Positions 32,382 through 44,705 of a stretch of DNA of 64,000 bases are shown piece after piece. The notes under the pieces were generated by a model, which had not been told where the DNA came from, ran no database searches, and saw only the letters and a list, made by a program, of their open reading frames with translations. The stretch spans positions 2,170,001 through 2,234,000 of the forward strand of contig JAHWDD010000008.1 of assembly GCA_023897205.1 (NCBI GenBank), written 5' to 3'. This stretch comes from Exophiala sp. HKRS030. Taxonomy: Eukaryota; Ascomycota; Eurotiomycetes; Chaetothyriales; Herpotrichiellaceae. The stretch's first letter is position 1, and every line of letters starts with the position of its first letter. The position numbers and the translations under genes are program-made.

Positions 32382-32964
32382 TAGGCTGAGGACGGGGTTG
32401 CCAACGTACACGCTGTTCGAGGGCAAAGGAGGATGCCTGGTTGCCGATGGCGTTCATGTGACATAAAGCTTCGCGTCTGGAATCAGCCAGCATAGCCTTA
32501 ATCAGGGAATCGAAGGTATCGCTATGACAATATTATAGGATGAATACAAGTGACTATCGTTAAAAGACCACAATCGAGTTATTCATATCTGTACTAAGTA
32601 CGCAAGAATTGCTGGTGGTTGCGATCAGATTGGTTCTATTTAGATGAAGTCCTACGGGATACTGGGAAGTGATAGAAGGCCCACCTGGGTGAATGAGGCT
32701 CCAGGACAACTCGGCAACAATGAGTAACAATGAGGCGAGACATGACAAGGAGGAAAACCAATCCGCTGCCTGAACCACAACGTTGGGCGCGCTGGAGGGG
32801 TGGCCTGGTCGACGCTCATTGGCGGATTGGCGGACCATTTTGTCACTGCGTGGCTCTGAACATCCGCACCTTGATTGTTTGCTCCTTACGGGGCTGAGTC
32901 GTCGCGATAATATCTGTGGCGGTTCGTCTAATCAATCAAAGGATCTGTTCCTTTTTCGCTCTCT

Positions 32965-32989
32965 AGGTAGGTACATGCCTTACCTACCT
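32965..32989. repeat. inverted repeat AGGTAGGTA / TACCTACCT
   Basis: Nine-base arms separated by seven bases, with a third GGTAGGTAGGTAC copy at 33036-33048. It lies in the promoter region of the Hsp110 gene. It may be a protein-binding site or a simple microsatellite remnant. Confidence 0.6.
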
Positions 32990-33123
32990 GTGGTTGAGGA
33001 CAGTGAGTTCTTCACTTCCCTGCCCGGCAATCATGGGTAGGTAGGTACAGTACCTGGAGGTTGCCTGTCAAAATTCACATTAGGAATGCCAAGCCTTCGA
33101 CGTAGTTGGTGTGGAGTGTTGGA

Positions 33124-33151
33124 GGTTGGCGGTTGGCGGTTGGCGGTTGGT
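33124..33151 (+). repeat. tandem GGTTGGC heptamer, about 4 copies
   Basis: Three perfect and one imperfect copy (GGTTGGT) in tandem, about 290 bases before the Hsp110 start codon. Confidence 0.85.
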
Positions 33152-33441
33152 GGGTTGAATCTTCTCGAAGTTGCCAGCGGAAGCCGGTGAGTCGCCAGGA
33201 AAAAAGCCCAATTGCATTTTTTGGTGACGGTCGCAACCTTGCCGTAATCTGAAATCTCGTTGTCCTTACCACTCCTCTACCATTTATCCTGCACCTGCTG
33301 AATTCCTCAACCTTTCCAGCTATACCCACTTGCGTCCTACCTTGATTCATATCCCTTCCATCACCTGAAGGAATCAACTTTGCAAACTCTTGCAGAGACC
33401 AATTTCCGGCCCGCATCCAACAATTGACACAACCCTTCGCC

Positions 33442-35770
33442 ATGAGTGTTGTTGGCATAGATTTTGGTGCTCAGAGCACAAAGATTGGTGTTGCCCGGAA
33501 CAAGGGTATTGACATCGTAAGTATCTTCACGAGACCTCTTCCACCGGATGAGTTTACTGACCCTTGCAAAAGATCACAAATGAGACCTCGAATCGTCAGA
33601 CACCGTAAGTCTCCCGCTTTGCGCATCCTTGCCCCCATTAGAAGTCTCAAAATTGACAACCTTGGACAGATCTCTAGTCGGATTCGGCCCCAAGAGCAGA
33701 TATATCGGAGAAGCTGCAAAGACTCAGGAAATCTCAAACCTCAAGAACACCATCAGTTCGTTGAAGAGGCTGGCTGGCCGAACCATCAACGATCCCGAAG
33801 TCGCCATCGAACAAGAATTTATTACAGCTCCTCTGGTCGACGTCAATGGACAAATCGGTGCCGAGGTGACATATCGAGGCGAAAAGCAGAAGTTTTCTGC
33901 CGTCCAACTTATTGCTATGTATCTGGGCAAAATCAGAGATACTGCAAGCAAAGAGTTGAAGTTGCCTGTCAACGACGTCGTTATTGGAGTTCCACCTTGG
34001 TTCACCGACGTGCAGAGACGAGCCATCATTGATGCTTCCGAGATTGCCAGCCTGAAGACCCTCCGTCTGATCAACGACAATACTGCTATTGCACTCGGTT
34101 ATGGTATCACGAAATCCGATCTGCCAGAAGGTGATGCCAAGCCTCGTCGTGTTGTCTTTGTCGATGTCGGCTACAGTGACTATACTGTATCCGTTGTTGA
34201 GTTCAAGAAGGGCGAACTTGCGGTCAAAGCTACCGCCTTCGACAGACATTTGGGAGGTCGCAATTTCGACAAGGCTCTGGTCGATCATTTTGCTGCGGAG
34301 TTTAAAGAGAAGTTCAAGATTGACATTTCTACCAACGCGAAAGCAACTACTCGAGTCGCAGCCGCCGCCGAGAAAGTCAAGAAAATCTTGTCCGCCAATG
34401 CCCAGGCACCTCTCAGTATTGAATCTGTGATGGACGATAAAGATGTGCGAGCATTGCTCAAACGCGAAGAGTTTGAGGAACTCATCAAACCATACATCGA
34501 GCGGATCACCGCACCCCTCGAGCAGGCCTTGGCCGATGCCAAATTGAAAGTTGAGGATATCGATGCCATTGAAATGGTCGGTGGCTCCACTCGTGTCCCT
34601 GCCATCAAAGAACGCATTAGCAAATTTTTCGGCAAGAGTCTATCTTATACACTCAACCAAGACGAGGCCATCGCTCGAGGCTGTGCGTTCTCATGCGCAA
34701 TCCTCTCGCCTGTTTTCCGTGTCCGAGACTTCTCTGTGCACGATATTGTCACATATCCCATCGAATTCATCTGGGAGCAATCACCAGATATTCCAGATGA
34801 AGACACCAGCTTGACAGTGTTCAATAAGGGTAATGTTATGCCATCTACCAAGATCCTTACCTTTTATCGTAAACAACCCTTTGACCTCGAAGCCCGGTAT
34901 GCCAAGCCCGATCAACTACCTGGCAAGGTCAATCCTTGGATTGGGCGTTTCTCCGTCAAGGGGGTCAAGGCTGATGACAAGGATGACTTCATGGTGTGCA
35001 AACTGAAAGCCCGCCTCAACCTCCATGGTATCCTCAATGTCGAATCAGGATACTATGTCGAGGATGTTGAGGTCGAAGAGCCTGAGCCAGAAGCGAAGAA
35101 AGAGGGCGATGCCATGGACACAGATCAGGCCAACGGTTCAGCCGAAGCCAAGCCCAAGTTGCGCAAGGTCAAGAAGCAAGTTCGGAAGGGTGACTTGCAA
35201 CTCATCGCAGGCACCGCATCATTAGACGAAGGAGGAAAGAGTGCTCTGGCCGAGTTGGAACAACAGATGTTTATGGAAGACAAGCTCGTCACCGACACCG
35301 AAGACAAGAAGAACGAGCTCGAAGCATACATTTATGAATTACGAGGCAAGATCGATGATCTATATTCAGAATTTGCCAGTGACGAGGAAAAGGAGAAGAT
35401 CCGAGACAAGTTGGAAAAGACAGAGGTAAGCGCGCATTAATTCATGCAAAGTTTTGAGCATTAAACTGATGTTGTGCAGGATTGGCTCTATGATGAAGGC
35501 GACGATGCTTCCAAAGCGCAGTATGTGGCCAAATTCGATGAAATTCGATTCGTTGCGGGACCGGTCGTGCAACGATATCTTGACAAAGTAGAGGCTGAAC
35601 GCGCTGCTGCAAGAAAGGCAGAGGAAGAAGCTGCGGCCAAGAAGAAAGCCGACGCAGATGCGAAGAAGAAGGCTGAAGAAGAGGCCAAGAAGGCAGCTGA
35701 GCCCCAAGACACAGAAATGAAAGACGCGGAGGCCGAGACAGTGAAGCCTGACAGTGTGGAGGAGAAGTAA
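33442..35770 (+). CDS. SSE1: Hsp110-type Hsp70 nucleotide exchange factor (Sse1/Hsp88)
   Basis: A cytosolic Hsp110 that releases ADP from Hsp70 and holds unfolded substrates. Exons 33442-33516, 33573-33604, 33670-35425 and 35480-35770 give 717 residues, the family length. The N-terminus reads MSVVGIDFGAQSTKIGVARNKGIDI, then NETSNRQTPSLVGFG across two introns. The Hsp70 ATPase domain shows VGVPPWF-type VIGVPPWF, LRLINDNTAIALGYG and EMVGGSTRVPAI. The acidic loop in the substrate domain and the missing EEVD end are typical of Hsp110 rather than Hsp70. The last exon encodes a helical bundle and a Lys/Ala/Glu-rich tail. Introns are 54-65 nt with GTAAGT-like donors. The frame is intact throughout. 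Confidence 0.96.
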
Positions 35771-37381
35771 GGAGGCTAAGGCTGAGGCGAAGGTTTGGTT
35801 GGACTGTCTGTATCTCTGAGTTTGGAAGGACAACGAAAGAAAAATGGAGGCAACTAGATAGATGGCCAGCTGAAACTCTACACGTGTGGACAGCGAGGAC
35901 CTTTTTCATGATGGATATGTCGTGCAATGCATAGCGAGTGGACCGAGCAACATGGGCGTCGCAGGAGACTTCGGTTGCAGAGCACTCCAAATAGAAAGTG
36001 AATGAATGATTACAGAATTTCTTTTCGTATTCTAAAGGGAGGAAATGTGTTGGTCAGTTGGACTCAGATGCAACGGCCATCACTCGTCAGGGTCACTATC
36101 AGTCCTAGCTAGGTACATATGTTCCCGGTCGCTGGATGGTACAGGTAGCAGTCCTCTTTGTAGTGCCCAGAGACAATAAGATACCGAACAAGCCAAGCCA
36201 AGTCAATCAAGTGCATCCAAGTCTTGGACGATAAGAGGATGTGAAGGCCGAGGAGCCTTCTCGCACTTCGTTGCAATCAGTAACTTAGCTACATGCCTAG
36301 TATCATTTTTCACGGAGTATGTGGTAACTAGTGGGGGTCATCAGCGTAATTAACACGTATTAAAGACAAGGCTCCAAACACGTGGATTGCCGAATTGTTA
36401 CCGAATTTTGCCATTTCGAGGACGCGAGCATCTGCGATTAGTCGTCCGAGAACAAACTTCATTTCCCAACCGACAGAACTTATGACATGACGGGTGCGAC
36501 ATCAGCTACGCACGCATTCCAGCCGACACTAAGTAAAAGTATCAGGTATGGCTAATCAAAAAGAAAAATGTTGTTTTGTGATCATTCTCGTGACTCAAGA
36601 CCCCAGGCGGAGCGAGGAGCCGAATGGCATGCACCGAGCACCTTGACCAGCCAAACTTGACCCGAGAATTGTAGATGGCTAGAGGGTGTCTATTGTGCGG
36701 AGTACTGCTCATTATGAGGTAGGCCTTCCTCGTACTCAATGACCGCTGGAGCAGATACATAGATTCTTGCTGGGAAGTCCTGTAAGACTTTAGTCCGAGA
36801 TATCAACGAAATGGATTTTCATGGGGATGCGCACCGAAAGGCACAGTACCACGAGTACCTAGGCACGCTTGGTAGGGGCCGTAGCCCAGCACCTTAGCAT
36901 TTGCCCCATCGGCCGCCGCTCTTACAGTACGGAGTCCACCTGCTTCCACGGAACTGAGGGGCACGAAACGGTGTAACATCCGTGTCCACGGTTCGAACCA
37001 CCTATAGACGGAAGCCCCGGCGCAGGACTCCAGAATACTGGACTCTAGTCTCTCTCTTTCTAGTCTCCAAGCACTCCGTAAAGTCTCGGTTCAGAGAGAT
37101 TTCCTCTGTGGGAGGCGCTAGGGGGACCACTGGGGACTACGGGGTTCACTTACTGGCCAATTGCAGAGCAGTCTCGCCTCCAAAATCTTACCGAGGCATC
37201 TTTTCCATTCTGGGGGATTGATGCTCACGGCCTTTTCTCACAAGCTCATAAGTTTGTGATCATCCAGTTTCGCAAACATCTTCTTTGTCATCTTCTGCGA
37301 ATTTCCTGCTTCCTTCTTCCTTCTCCCTCAAACACGACGACATCTTCGAATCCACTACATCCTCTCAATCAGCAAGACAAA
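35771..37381. other. 1.6-kb intergenic region
   Basis: Between SSE1 and the thiolase gene, both on +. A B-box-like GGTTCGAACC at about 36990 does not belong to a foldable tRNA. No gene is supported. Confidence 0.45.
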
Positions 37382-38823
37382 ATGGCCACTCAGAGACTAG
37401 GCTCGATCATTTCCCACCTCACCCCCGCGAAGACCGGTGTCGCCGCCATGTGAGTAGTTTGGAGTCCACAGCATTACACGTTCTATGCCTTGAAAAGATC
37501 TGTACTGACTCTCCGTCCACAGCACTCAACAGAACCCAGATGATATTGTCATCACCCTCGCCATTCGAACTGCCCTGACAAAGGGCAAGAAGGGTGGCTT
37601 CAAGGACACCAATCTAGACTACATTGTCTACTCGCTCTTAAAACAAGTCATCGAAAAGAGCAAAATCGATCCCTCACTCGTCGAGGATATCTGCCTGGGG
37701 AATGTCTCCGAAGCAAGAGCTGCATATATCGTCCGAGCCGCCATGTTGGCTGCCGGATTCCCTCACACAGCTGCTGCGAGCAGTGTCAACCGATTCTGCT
37801 CCTCTGGTTTGAAGGCTGTTCAGGATATCGCAAATCAAATCTCGAACGGCAGCATTGATATTGGTGTTGCTGTTGGAGGTGAGAGTATGTCTACCAGCCG
37901 TGACGATCTCAAGCCCTTCCACGACGAAATCCTCAAGAACCAAGAAGCCGCAGACTGTCTACAACCTATGATCCAGACATCCGAGAACGTGGGCAATGAT
38001 TTCAACATCTCAAGAAGACAACAGGATGAATATGCCAACGAGAGTTTCAGACGAGCTGAGGTTGCTCAAAAGGCTGGTTGGTTCGACGATGAAATTGTTC
38101 CTGTCACCACGAAGGTCAAGGACCCCAAGACTGGCGAGTTGAAGACAGTCACTCTTACAAAGGATGAGGGTCCACGATACGGAACAACCGTCGAGTCTCT
38201 AAGCAAGATTCGACCTGCATTACCGCAATTTGGTGACAAAACTACAGGTGGTAATGCCAGTCAGGTCACTGACGGAGGTATGTTTGGTTCTTTTCCATCA
38301 CAACAGGTCAATCATTAACATCGATACTTAGCCGCTGCCATTCTCCTGATGAAGCGATCCAAGGCTATCGAACTTGGACAGCCTATCCTCGCTAAATTCG
38401 TTGGCGCCACCGTCGCTGGTGTTCCTCCCCGTATCATGGGTATCGGTCCATCTGCCGCTATTCCCAAACTCCTCCAAAAATTCCAACTCACAAAGGAAGA
38501 CATTGACATTTTCGAAATCAACGAAGCTTTCGCTTCAATGGCAGTCTACTGCGTAAATGTCTTGGGTCTTGATCACGCCAAGGTCAACCCTCGGGCGGTG
38601 CCATCGCTCTAGGTCACCCTCTTGGTGCTACTGGTGCTCGACAAATCTGCACAATCTTGAGCGAGGCCCGGAGGACGAAGGCAAAGATTTTGGTTACATC
38701 TATGTGTGTAAGTAAACACCGGCCTCTACTCCTTATTGATATGAACCCCACTGATTCTGTTGTGAATTATAGATTGGTACTGGCCAGGGTATGGCTGGCT
38801 TGTTCGTCAATGAACAAGCGTAA
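37382..38823 (+). CDS. peroxisomal 3-ketoacyl-CoA thiolase with PTS2 (one apparent frameshift)
   Basis: The last step of fatty-acid beta-oxidation: thiolytic cleavage of 3-ketoacyl-CoA to acetyl-CoA and a shortened acyl-CoA. Exons 37382-37449, 37523-38277, 38332-38707 and 38773-38823. The N-terminus has RLGSIISHL, a perfect PTS2 nonapeptide (R-L-x5-H-L) recognised by Pex7. The acyl-accepting Cys115 lies in NRFCSSGLKAVQ, with NEAFA and the C-terminal SMCIGTGQGMAG holding the second cysteine. The frame breaks at GGG 38593-38595; one extra G gives KVNPRGGAIALGHPLGATGARQ, with the conserved GGAIALGHPLGATG motif intact, and a 416-residue protein. As written, the frame would end just before the catalytic His loop and lose the second cysteine, which is unlikely for a core enzyme. 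Confidence 0.93.
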
Positions 38824-40404
38824 TATGGTACTATAATGTTCAATACAGGCGGTCCTGATTGAAAAGTGTTCAGCACATAGTGGAATGATTGTATATGCCA
38901 TGCTTTAAGTCTGTGCCTGATTCTTTACCTGAACGTGAACCCAAATCATGCTCCCGGCGACGATGAAACGGCTAGAATTGAGACCCTCCACCTGGCCTTG
39001 CAACACCGAATAGGATGATTCGACTGCTACACAATCTTTCGACAATGTGGTGACTGATGATGACCTCGTAAGCATATGAACCATGATCTAGGCACCATGG
39101 GTATACAAACGATAAGAGGGCCAATTCTGTAGGCAGCGGTGATCTATATCCCTTGCCCACGCAATTCAAACGCTGGTTAGAACCACCAGGCCGCTCCACA
39201 TACTCTGCCTCCGCTGCATGCTCTCTGTCCCTTTCCATACCACACACACAGAAATGGTAGATATCACTTCACGCAGAATCCGACGTTCGCACTCAACAGC
39301 CCAGCCTCAAGACCAGCACCAACTGATTACCCACCCTATCACTAGTTACGTTGCCGTAGGGTGCCAACCTCACAGACAGCACACAACAGAACCTATTCAG
39401 CTACTGCATTCTATGGACGAACGGCCAGGAAAATTCAACCTCCAACCAATATCGACACGAAGCATTCCAAATCCCACAAACTCTAAACATGATGCAGATC
39501 CCCATGTCCCTGTGCTGTAGTCAAGAGTGTTTCCTACAAGTAAATACAACAAAGGTACTAACTAAGGTATGTAAGAAAGAAACTTTGACGCAAACCCCGC
39601 AAAATCAAAAACTCGATCCAAACTTCCAAGCGGTCGATGTGCTTCTGAATCCTGATGAGTGGGTCGACAGATCGCCACTAACTTGACTACCCTGGGGTTC
39701 GTTTATCGTCTTCGAAGATGGATCCTGACACCTGCCTGAGTGGCGCCGCGCCAGTCGTTTTCATTGGCCCTGTGTGGGTTTGCAACTCTCCCGAGATGCA
39801 TCGCGCGTGAATTGTGAGAATACTGAGGGGGGGTCTAGATGCTGCTGCTCCTCCATCATGGTTTCCCGAAAATCCCATGCCTCTGACGAGTTATGTACCT
39901 AGCTATGCTTTCTGTCCTGGCTTGAGGGTCTCTCGGAGATGAGGGAGCTTGATCTCTATGTATGTGAAGAAAACAGAACCAAAAACTGCCCCTCCCTCTT
40001 TCTCTCTGTTTGTCTTTCTATCTGCTCGTGCCTCTCTCTCCCCCACCTCCTTTCTTCTAGGGACCCACTGTCCCAATGCACTGGTGACCCGTCGTGGCTC
40101 TTGTCCAAACTGTGTGACGTAGACGAGTCGCCTCTGTGTGCATGTTGTCCTGTGATCGAGGGGACGATCCTTTGGGCCGTGGTGGAGTGGTGGGATGGCA
40201 TTCGTAGCGTAGATATATACATATGCATCAAATGATGCTGCGCAGTCCTTGAAAGACCTCACCCTGCTCTTTAAACCTGCCTTTGTTCCTTGAACATCAC
40301 AATTCCCGGGCCTTTGAGTGATATTCTTGGTCGGCGTCTGAGGGTTCTATATCCATACGTACATCCTGTCATATTTGTCCGATCAGCTCGGAAAGACGCG
40401 AGTC
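38824..40404. other. 1.6-kb intergenic region
   Basis: Between thiolase and the catalase-like gene, both on +. Short open frames on both strands lack protein features. A CT-rich stretch lies near 39990-40055. Nothing else was recognised. Confidence 0.45.
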
Positions 40405-41926
40405 ATGTCGTGCCCTGTCCAGCACAATGTGCACACCGGCGAGAGAGCAAACGGGACAGTCAAAGCCAATGGGGAAGAGAAGCCTGCTCCTGGAGAATAT
40501 ATTCGATGGTATGTTCTATCTGCACGTCTGCCATTGCCCTAATCTTAACGCATCTTGTATCTTCTTGTGCTGGCTTGTGGTTGTTCGTGGGTAGTGTGCG
40601 AGCGTTTACTGACACTCGCTGCCGGAATGTAGGGATGCGAAAGGAGTCGAGATGCAACAGCCTGGTGAGAAGGAGAAGATCCAAGCTGTATCCGACCAGT
40701 TCAATCGCTTCCAGATGATGAATTTCAATGAGCATCATCATTGTCTTCGAGGCACACATTTGAAAACTCAAGGAGTATGTCAACTTCTGTCCTCCGCGTC
40801 CTCTTGGTTGTGACAATGCTTTCCTTCTCCAAGTCTCCATTCTCGATGTTATTTTTTGTTCTCATGCTTACCTTATCTGCGCAGTGTGTTATCGGCAAAT
40901 TCACCGTTCACAAAGACCTTCCGCCACACCTAGCGCAGGGCATGTTTGCCGAGTCAGGGACTTACGATGTCATCATGCGATACTCATCCTTGACCCCCAA
41001 ACTCGTGCCCGACAATGTTCCCGCACCCCGTGGTATCGGAATGAAGATTTTCGGTGTCAAGGGAGAGAAGATCTGGGGCGAGGACAAGAACACTCAGGAT
41101 TGGACGTTCAACAATTACCCCATTCTCGAGTTGAGAGATCCGGAAACCACATACGAGATTGCGGATAGCCTTGAGAGGAATTGGAATGAGTTGCCAAAGT
41201 TTGCAGAGGAGCAGTCCAAGAGGGTCGATGCTGATGTCGCTACTTATGGTAGCCAGTTGCCCAGGCAGCATAGTGAGTTCACATTTGATCACATTCGGTG
41301 CCTTTTCATGCCAAAGAGTTGTGACTGACTAAAGTTGTAAATCAGTGGTCGCCATGCCAGAATACTCACAGTCAGCATATCGCTTCGGCGACTACGTCGC
41401 CAAGTACGGCGTATTCCCGCTTGGTGAAGAGCAAAAGAAACTCGAAAAGACCTATATCAAAGATTCGGATCCAATCAATGTCATCTCGCAACACACGCGG
41501 GATTTCCACTTGAACAACAAAGTAACCTACTCGTTTTGTGCGCAACTGTTGCAGAATCTAGAAGAACAGCCAGTGGACGACATTGGTATTAAATGGGACG
41601 AGAAGAAATACCCGTTTGAACAGATCGCTACCATCGAGTTTGAACCACAAGATAGTTGGATCCCTGAGTTCCGCGTGTGGTGGGACGATCGTATCACCGT
41701 CAATTCGTGGCATGGACTGAAGACTCATCAGCCTTTGGGAAGTACAAACCGTTTGAGGAGGGTGGTCTATGCTGAGAGCAGGAAACTGAGGTTGAAGGTC
41801 AATGGATACAAAGATTATGTCGAGCCTGAGAGCCTCAAGGAGGTTCCTGTGTCTGGCAACCCACCGCAGACGAAGTTGCCATTCCAGAATGCCACTACTT
41901 CGAAGGCGGTAGAGGCTTCTGCATAG
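40405..41926 (+). CDS. catalase-like haem protein
   Basis: A 404-residue protein with a small catalase-type fold (the catalase-related family), probably binding haem and acting on H2O2 or organic peroxides. Exons 40405-40508, 40633-40774, 40885-41272 and 41346-41926 agree in phase; donors are GTATGT, GTATGT and GTGAGT. Seen: QFNRFQMMNFNEHHH, LRGTHLKTQGCVIGKFTVH (the distal His region and beta-barrel start), SGTYDVIMRYSSLTPKLVPDNVPAPRGIGMKIFG, DWTFNNYPILELRDP, and a C-terminal helix MPEYSQSAYRFGDYVAKYG that should contain the proximal haem Tyr. No signal peptide and no C-terminal SKL-type PTS1 are present, so a cytosolic location is likely. It is shorter than classical catalases (500-750 residues) and lacks their C-terminal flavodoxin-like domain. 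Confidence 0.87.
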
Positions 41927-42450
41927 GAAGTAGTCCGTAAGACTGGAGGAGTGCCACACGGTAATTTCTGATTTACAGCATTCCAGTAAGGATTCTTCCA
42001 ACTAACAAACGAATCTGTGCAACAATGCTACTAAGAATCAAAGTTGAGTTTCAACTTTCACAAGAAGTAATGCCAAGACCTTTGCGGGCTAAGATCCGCC
42101 CCGCCATTCTTTTTAATCATTGACCAGTCACAATTGCAGCAGGAATTTTTCCAGAGATCGCCTACTCCATATGAATTCTTGTTGCTTTGCCCGGTGAACC
42201 AGTATTTTCTTGACAGTTACACCTTGCACATCCAAAGCAAGTGACCTTCTCATAGCAGTCGCTACACAAGAGAAATAATCCCTTCGTTTATTGTCCTGTA
42301 TCTCAACTGTACTCTTTTCCGCCACTCTGTGTCCGCCTTCAAAGAACGAAGATCCCCGCACCGCAGAAGCACCAGCGGCTGCTGGACCTGGCATAACTAC
42401 ACACCACTTGACGGATCTCTATCTCTTAACCGATCGCAACCGTATTTGCC
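41927..42450. other. intergenic region
   Basis: About 520 bases between the catalase-like gene and the La gene, both on +, with the La promoter. No gene is supported. Confidence 0.45.
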
Positions 42451-43931
42451 ATGTCTGCCGAGGAAACGGTTACCGATGCGGTCCAGACTCCAGTCAACCA
42501 AAATGCTCAAGCCGCAGAAGATGCAGAGAAACTGCTAGCTGAACTTCAAAATGAAACCGCACCCACCCAGACAGCAGATACTACTGGCTCCAACGGTACC
42601 AAAGAAGAGCCAGCGGTAGACTCGGAAGACAAACAGAAGCCAGAAGAGCCAAAGGCCGATGATAAGAGATCAGACGATCGCAATGGACATTCAGATCGTC
42701 GAGGAGACAATCGAGAAAGACGTCACAACCGAGGAGATTTCAAGGGTCGAGGACGTGGTCGGGGTGATCGCAACGGCGGTCGTAATTATCGCGACAATAT
42801 CAAGTCAGATGTGACCACTCAAGAAGAAAGCAGCGATCCCGTTGCCATTCGCAAGCAGGTATGAGAGAACGAACTTGTTATTCTCAGATTGGAATTGCTA
42901 ACAATAACTTCCCTTAGATTCATTTCTATTTCTCAGATTCCAATCTTCCCAAGGACAAGTTCCTCTGGGAACAAACTGGAGGTCCTGAGAACAAACCTAT
43001 CGAGCTTGAAACTATTCACAAGTTCAAGCGCATGACCCACTTCCAACCCTTCTCCGCCATCGTCGATGCCCTCCGAGAATCCACGTTTGTCGAACTCACC
43101 GACAACGATACCAAGGTACGGAGACGCGAAGCTTATGAAGCGAACAACACATCCGGTCCCGAAGACGCACGAAGTATTTATGCCAAAGGATTTGGAGACG
43201 AAGTTCCCAGCACACAGTTCGACATTGAAGCCTTCTTTGCCAAATACGGACCAACAAATGCTGTTCGCTTGAGACGTTCAGATCAGAAATTGTTCAAGGG
43301 CAGTGTCTTTGTCGAGTTTGAAAATGAAGATCTCGCCAAAGCATTCCTTGCAGCGGATCCCAAACCCACATACCAGGGTAAGGAGTTGCAGATTATGAGC
43401 AAGACGGAATATTGTAGCAAGAAAGTTGAGGACATCAATGCTGGTAGAATTAGACCTAATGGCGGTCGATTTGAGAGGAACAGAGGTGAGAATAGAGATC
43501 GTCGTGACGGCGGGAACAGACGCAAGAGGGACGACGATGATGACCGTGACTGGAGAACCCGCCGGGACGAGGATCGCAAGCGTGGCTTCAAAGACGAGAA
43601 TCGTCGTGGAGGGCGAGGATCAAATCGTGGCTCGGGTGGGGGTAGATCTCGTGGTGACGATGTGGATGATCGGTAGGTTTCTTATCCAGCGCTATTCATG
43701 ATAATTCCCAGCTGACATGACTACAGTGGCATCCCTACAATCAAATCATCTGCGCCCAAAGACGGTGGCCGGGACGATGCCATTGCAAAGGCTCGAGCTG
43801 CAGTCGAAGCCGACAACAAAAACGATGCTGTCGAAAGCAAAAAGCGTGCCAGAGAAGATGACGGGGAAGCCGAATCAGAACGAGAGGTCAAGAAGGTTGA
43901 TGCTAAGGCTGAGGCGGAAACTACATCGTAA
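42451..43931 (+). CDS. LHP1: La protein homologue (RNA chaperone of Pol III transcripts)
   Basis: Exons 42451-42858, 42918-43672 and 43727-43931 give 455 residues. The acidic and RG-rich N-terminal ~135 residues are unusual in placing an RGRGRGDR stretch before the La motif. The La motif starts at IHFYFSDSNLPKDKFLW and is followed by an RRM (ARSIYAKGFGDEVP...GSVFVEFENEDLAKAF). The C-terminus is Arg/Asp- and RGG-rich with a basic nuclear-localisation-like region. La binds the 3' UUU-OH of nascent Pol III transcripts, protects pre-tRNAs and helps their folding. Introns are 59 and 54 nt (GTATGA, GTAGGT). It may be relevant to maturation of the unusual tRNA-Gln in this window, though this applies genome-wide. 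Confidence 0.93.
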
Positions 43932-44705
43932 CCGGTCATTTCCATGGCATCGAACCACAGTCGACCGCATCGCAGGCTTGATTATCGGTGCAAGATATCA
44001 AGCAGCCAGCAATGGTCTGTACGAATCATCGCCCCTTTAGTAGCATTGGTCTGGGTCTCAACAGATGCGGCCTGGAGATCGTTTCCAGGGCGCTGCATGC
44101 AGTTTCACACCCTTCCGTCTGTTGACTGGAAAGAGTCGTTCTGATTGACTCAAGAATTGCATGGTAATCAAAAAGGCGTCCGGACATCGGAAAGTAAAGG
44201 ATTTTGTCGTTGTACCAACGGACCATGGTTTGTGCCATCTAGGAGTTGCTTTAGACTATGCCTAGGTGATGAATAAAGTCGTTTTTCATGGCGGTCCGGA
44301 TTTTGCACTCGCCGTACTTTTTCCATACTTTAGAGATCAGCTAGTCCGAAGGACTATGGACGGAGAGCGTCGGCGGTTGACGGGGTCTGGAACCACAATA
44401 ACTCTTCGTGTCGAATACAGCTTCCGGAGCACGACCGGATCTGCAGTCCTTGATCGCCTCGTGCACTGCTTACATTCGTGCCAGTATGGTGGTCGCTTGT
44501 CCTAGTCGGCATCACGTGATTCTTCCAACTCATCAAGTTGAAAAGTTGTTCCGTCTCCGAAGCGCGTGGATTCGCCCTCGAAGCAGTAATCCCATTTCTA
44601 CCACCCAAGTATATGATATGAGAAAAATCCGCCTCCGCCGAATTCTGGTCTGTTCACTCTCCCCATGAAGGCAGTATCTATCAGCCCCCAAGCACTCATC
44701 ATAGC
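43932..44705. other. intergenic region
   Basis: About 770 bases between the La gene and the cyclin gene, both on +. Open frames on either strand here lack features. No RNA gene was recognised. Confidence 0.45.

Larger units (their letters stand above)
32382..33441. other. intergenic region upstream of SSE1
   Basis: About 1 kb with the Hsp110 promoter. It holds an inverted repeat at 32965-32989, a related GGTAGGTAGGTAC copy at 33036-33048, and a 7-bp tandem repeat at 33124-33151. No gene is supported. Confidence 0.5.

Noticed and set aside
34285..34635. Reverse-strand frame opposite Hsp110
   Set aside because: Shadow of the Hsp70-type coding sequence; no independent signal.
36988..37000. B-box-like GGTTCGAACC as a second tRNA
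   Set aside because: Flanking bases cannot form a T stem and no A box or acceptor stem is present.
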